DNA from: Accumulibacter sp031732815
GTDB taxonomy: Bacteria > Pseudomonadota > Gammaproteobacteria > Burkholderiales > Rhodocyclaceae
Assembly: GCF_031732815.1 (NCBI RefSeq)
Contig: NZ_JAVMKF010000067.1
Span: 1 to 39,916 of the forward strand
DNA length: 39,916 bases
Direction: 5' to 3'
The position numbers and the translations under genes are program-made. Under the pieces are notes generated by a model. The model was given only the letters and a program-made list of their open reading frames with translations. It was not told the DNA's origin and did no database searches. Below are positions 39,480 through 39,916 of the stretch, piece by piece (within the stretch, counting starts at the first letter, position 1; the number at the start of each line of letters is the position of its first letter).

Positions 39480-39916
39480 ATGCACTCCCACCTGAACATG
39501 CTGCTGGCCATCCTCGCGGCCTACCTGCTCGGTTCGGTCTCCTTCGCGCTCGTCGCCAGCCGCATTTTCGGACTGGCCGATCCGCGCACCTATGGATCGA
39601 AGAACCCCGGCGCCACCAACGTGCTGCGTAGCGGGCACAAGGGCGCAGCCGTGCTGACACTGATCGGCGACGCCGCGAAAGGCTGGCTCGCCGTTTTCCT
39701 GGCCGAGCGCTGGGCGCCCGTGTTCAATCTCCCCGACTTCACCGTCGGCCTCGTCGCGCTGGCCGTCTTCCTCGGCCATCTCTACCCGATCTTCCTGCGC
39801 TTCAAGGGAGGCAAGGGCGTCGCCACGGCGGCCGGCGTGCTGCTCGCGATCGACCTCAGACTTGGCCTGGCGACGCTCGCCACCTGGCTGGTTGTTGCAT
39901 TCGCCTTGCGCTACTC
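39480..39916 (+). CDS. plsY: PlsY, glycerol-3-phosphate acyltransferase (3' end missing)
   Basis: Inner-membrane enzyme that acylates glycerol-3-phosphate with acyl-phosphate, the first step of phospholipid synthesis. About 145 codons are visible before the window ends; the full protein is usually about 200 aa. The three PlsY motifs can be followed: the first membrane segment with YLLGSVSFA, GSKNPGATNVLR (substrate loop), and then LGHLYPIFLRFKGGKGVATA. Strongly hydrophobic segments alternate with these loops. It is divergent from folB with a 113-bp gap, in which no clear promoter was identified. Confidence 0.94.
   Translation, partial: MHSHLNMLLAILAAYLLGSVSFALVASRIFGLADPRTYGSKNPGATNVLRSGHKGAAVLTLIGDAAKGWLAVFLAERWAPVFNLPDFTVGLVALAVFLGHLYPIFLRFKGGKGVATAAGVLLAIDLRLGLATLATWLVVAFALRY

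Overview
The window is GC-rich chromosomal DNA of a betaproteobacterium. The gene order, an rpsB-to-lpxA run followed by a large fatty-acid oxidation cluster and a polyhydroxyalkanoate (PHA) synthase-like gene, and the protein flavour suggest the Rhodocyclales (Accumulibacter/Dechloromonas-like). That placement is an inference from gene content, not a database result. No rRNA, tRNA, CRISPR array or intact mobile element was seen.

Positions 1-11900 (minus strand) hold a classic housekeeping operon, read from high to low coordinates: rpsB, tsf, pyrH, frr, uppS, cdsA, dxr, rseP, bamA, skp, lpxD, fabZ and the first codons of lpxA. It links translation factors to isoprenoid, phospholipid, lipid A and outer-membrane assembly genes. 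Most junctions are very short, and several are ATGA or 8-bp overlaps.

Positions 12049-14309 hold ridA, a small TPR protein, and a two-gene unit of a SPOR-domain membrane protein with a DUF2802-like membrane protein.

Positions 14458-26759 (minus strand) form a fatty-acid beta-oxidation island. One unit is a PsrA-like TetR regulator, fadE, a FadI-type thiolase, a FadJ-type bifunctional enzyme, a hotdog thioesterase and a FadL porin, ending at a strong intrinsic terminator. The second unit is a HAD-ECH (FadN-order) enzyme with a FadA-type thiolase. Each unit starts with a sigma70-like promoter whose -10 box abuts an almost identical 18-bp palindrome (16 of 18 positions). This makes a two-operon regulon under the local TetR protein very likely.

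Positions 26848-33459 carry a possible transposase remnant, an Atm1/HMT1-type ABC exporter, an acyl-CoA ligase, and a two-gene unit of a Cys-nucleophile PHA-synthase-like protein with an enoyl-CoA hydratase.

Positions 33780-39916 carry a His-rich DUF4337-like membrane protein, tRNA 2-selenouridine synthase, a TesA-like esterase divergent from a YbbA-like ATPase (their start codons overlap), a small beta-rich protein, a leaderless subtilisin-like protease followed by a small protein resembling a free-standing I9 inhibitor, folB, and the 5' part of plsY. The protease plus I9-like pair and the PHA-synthase-like unit are the least conventional systems here.
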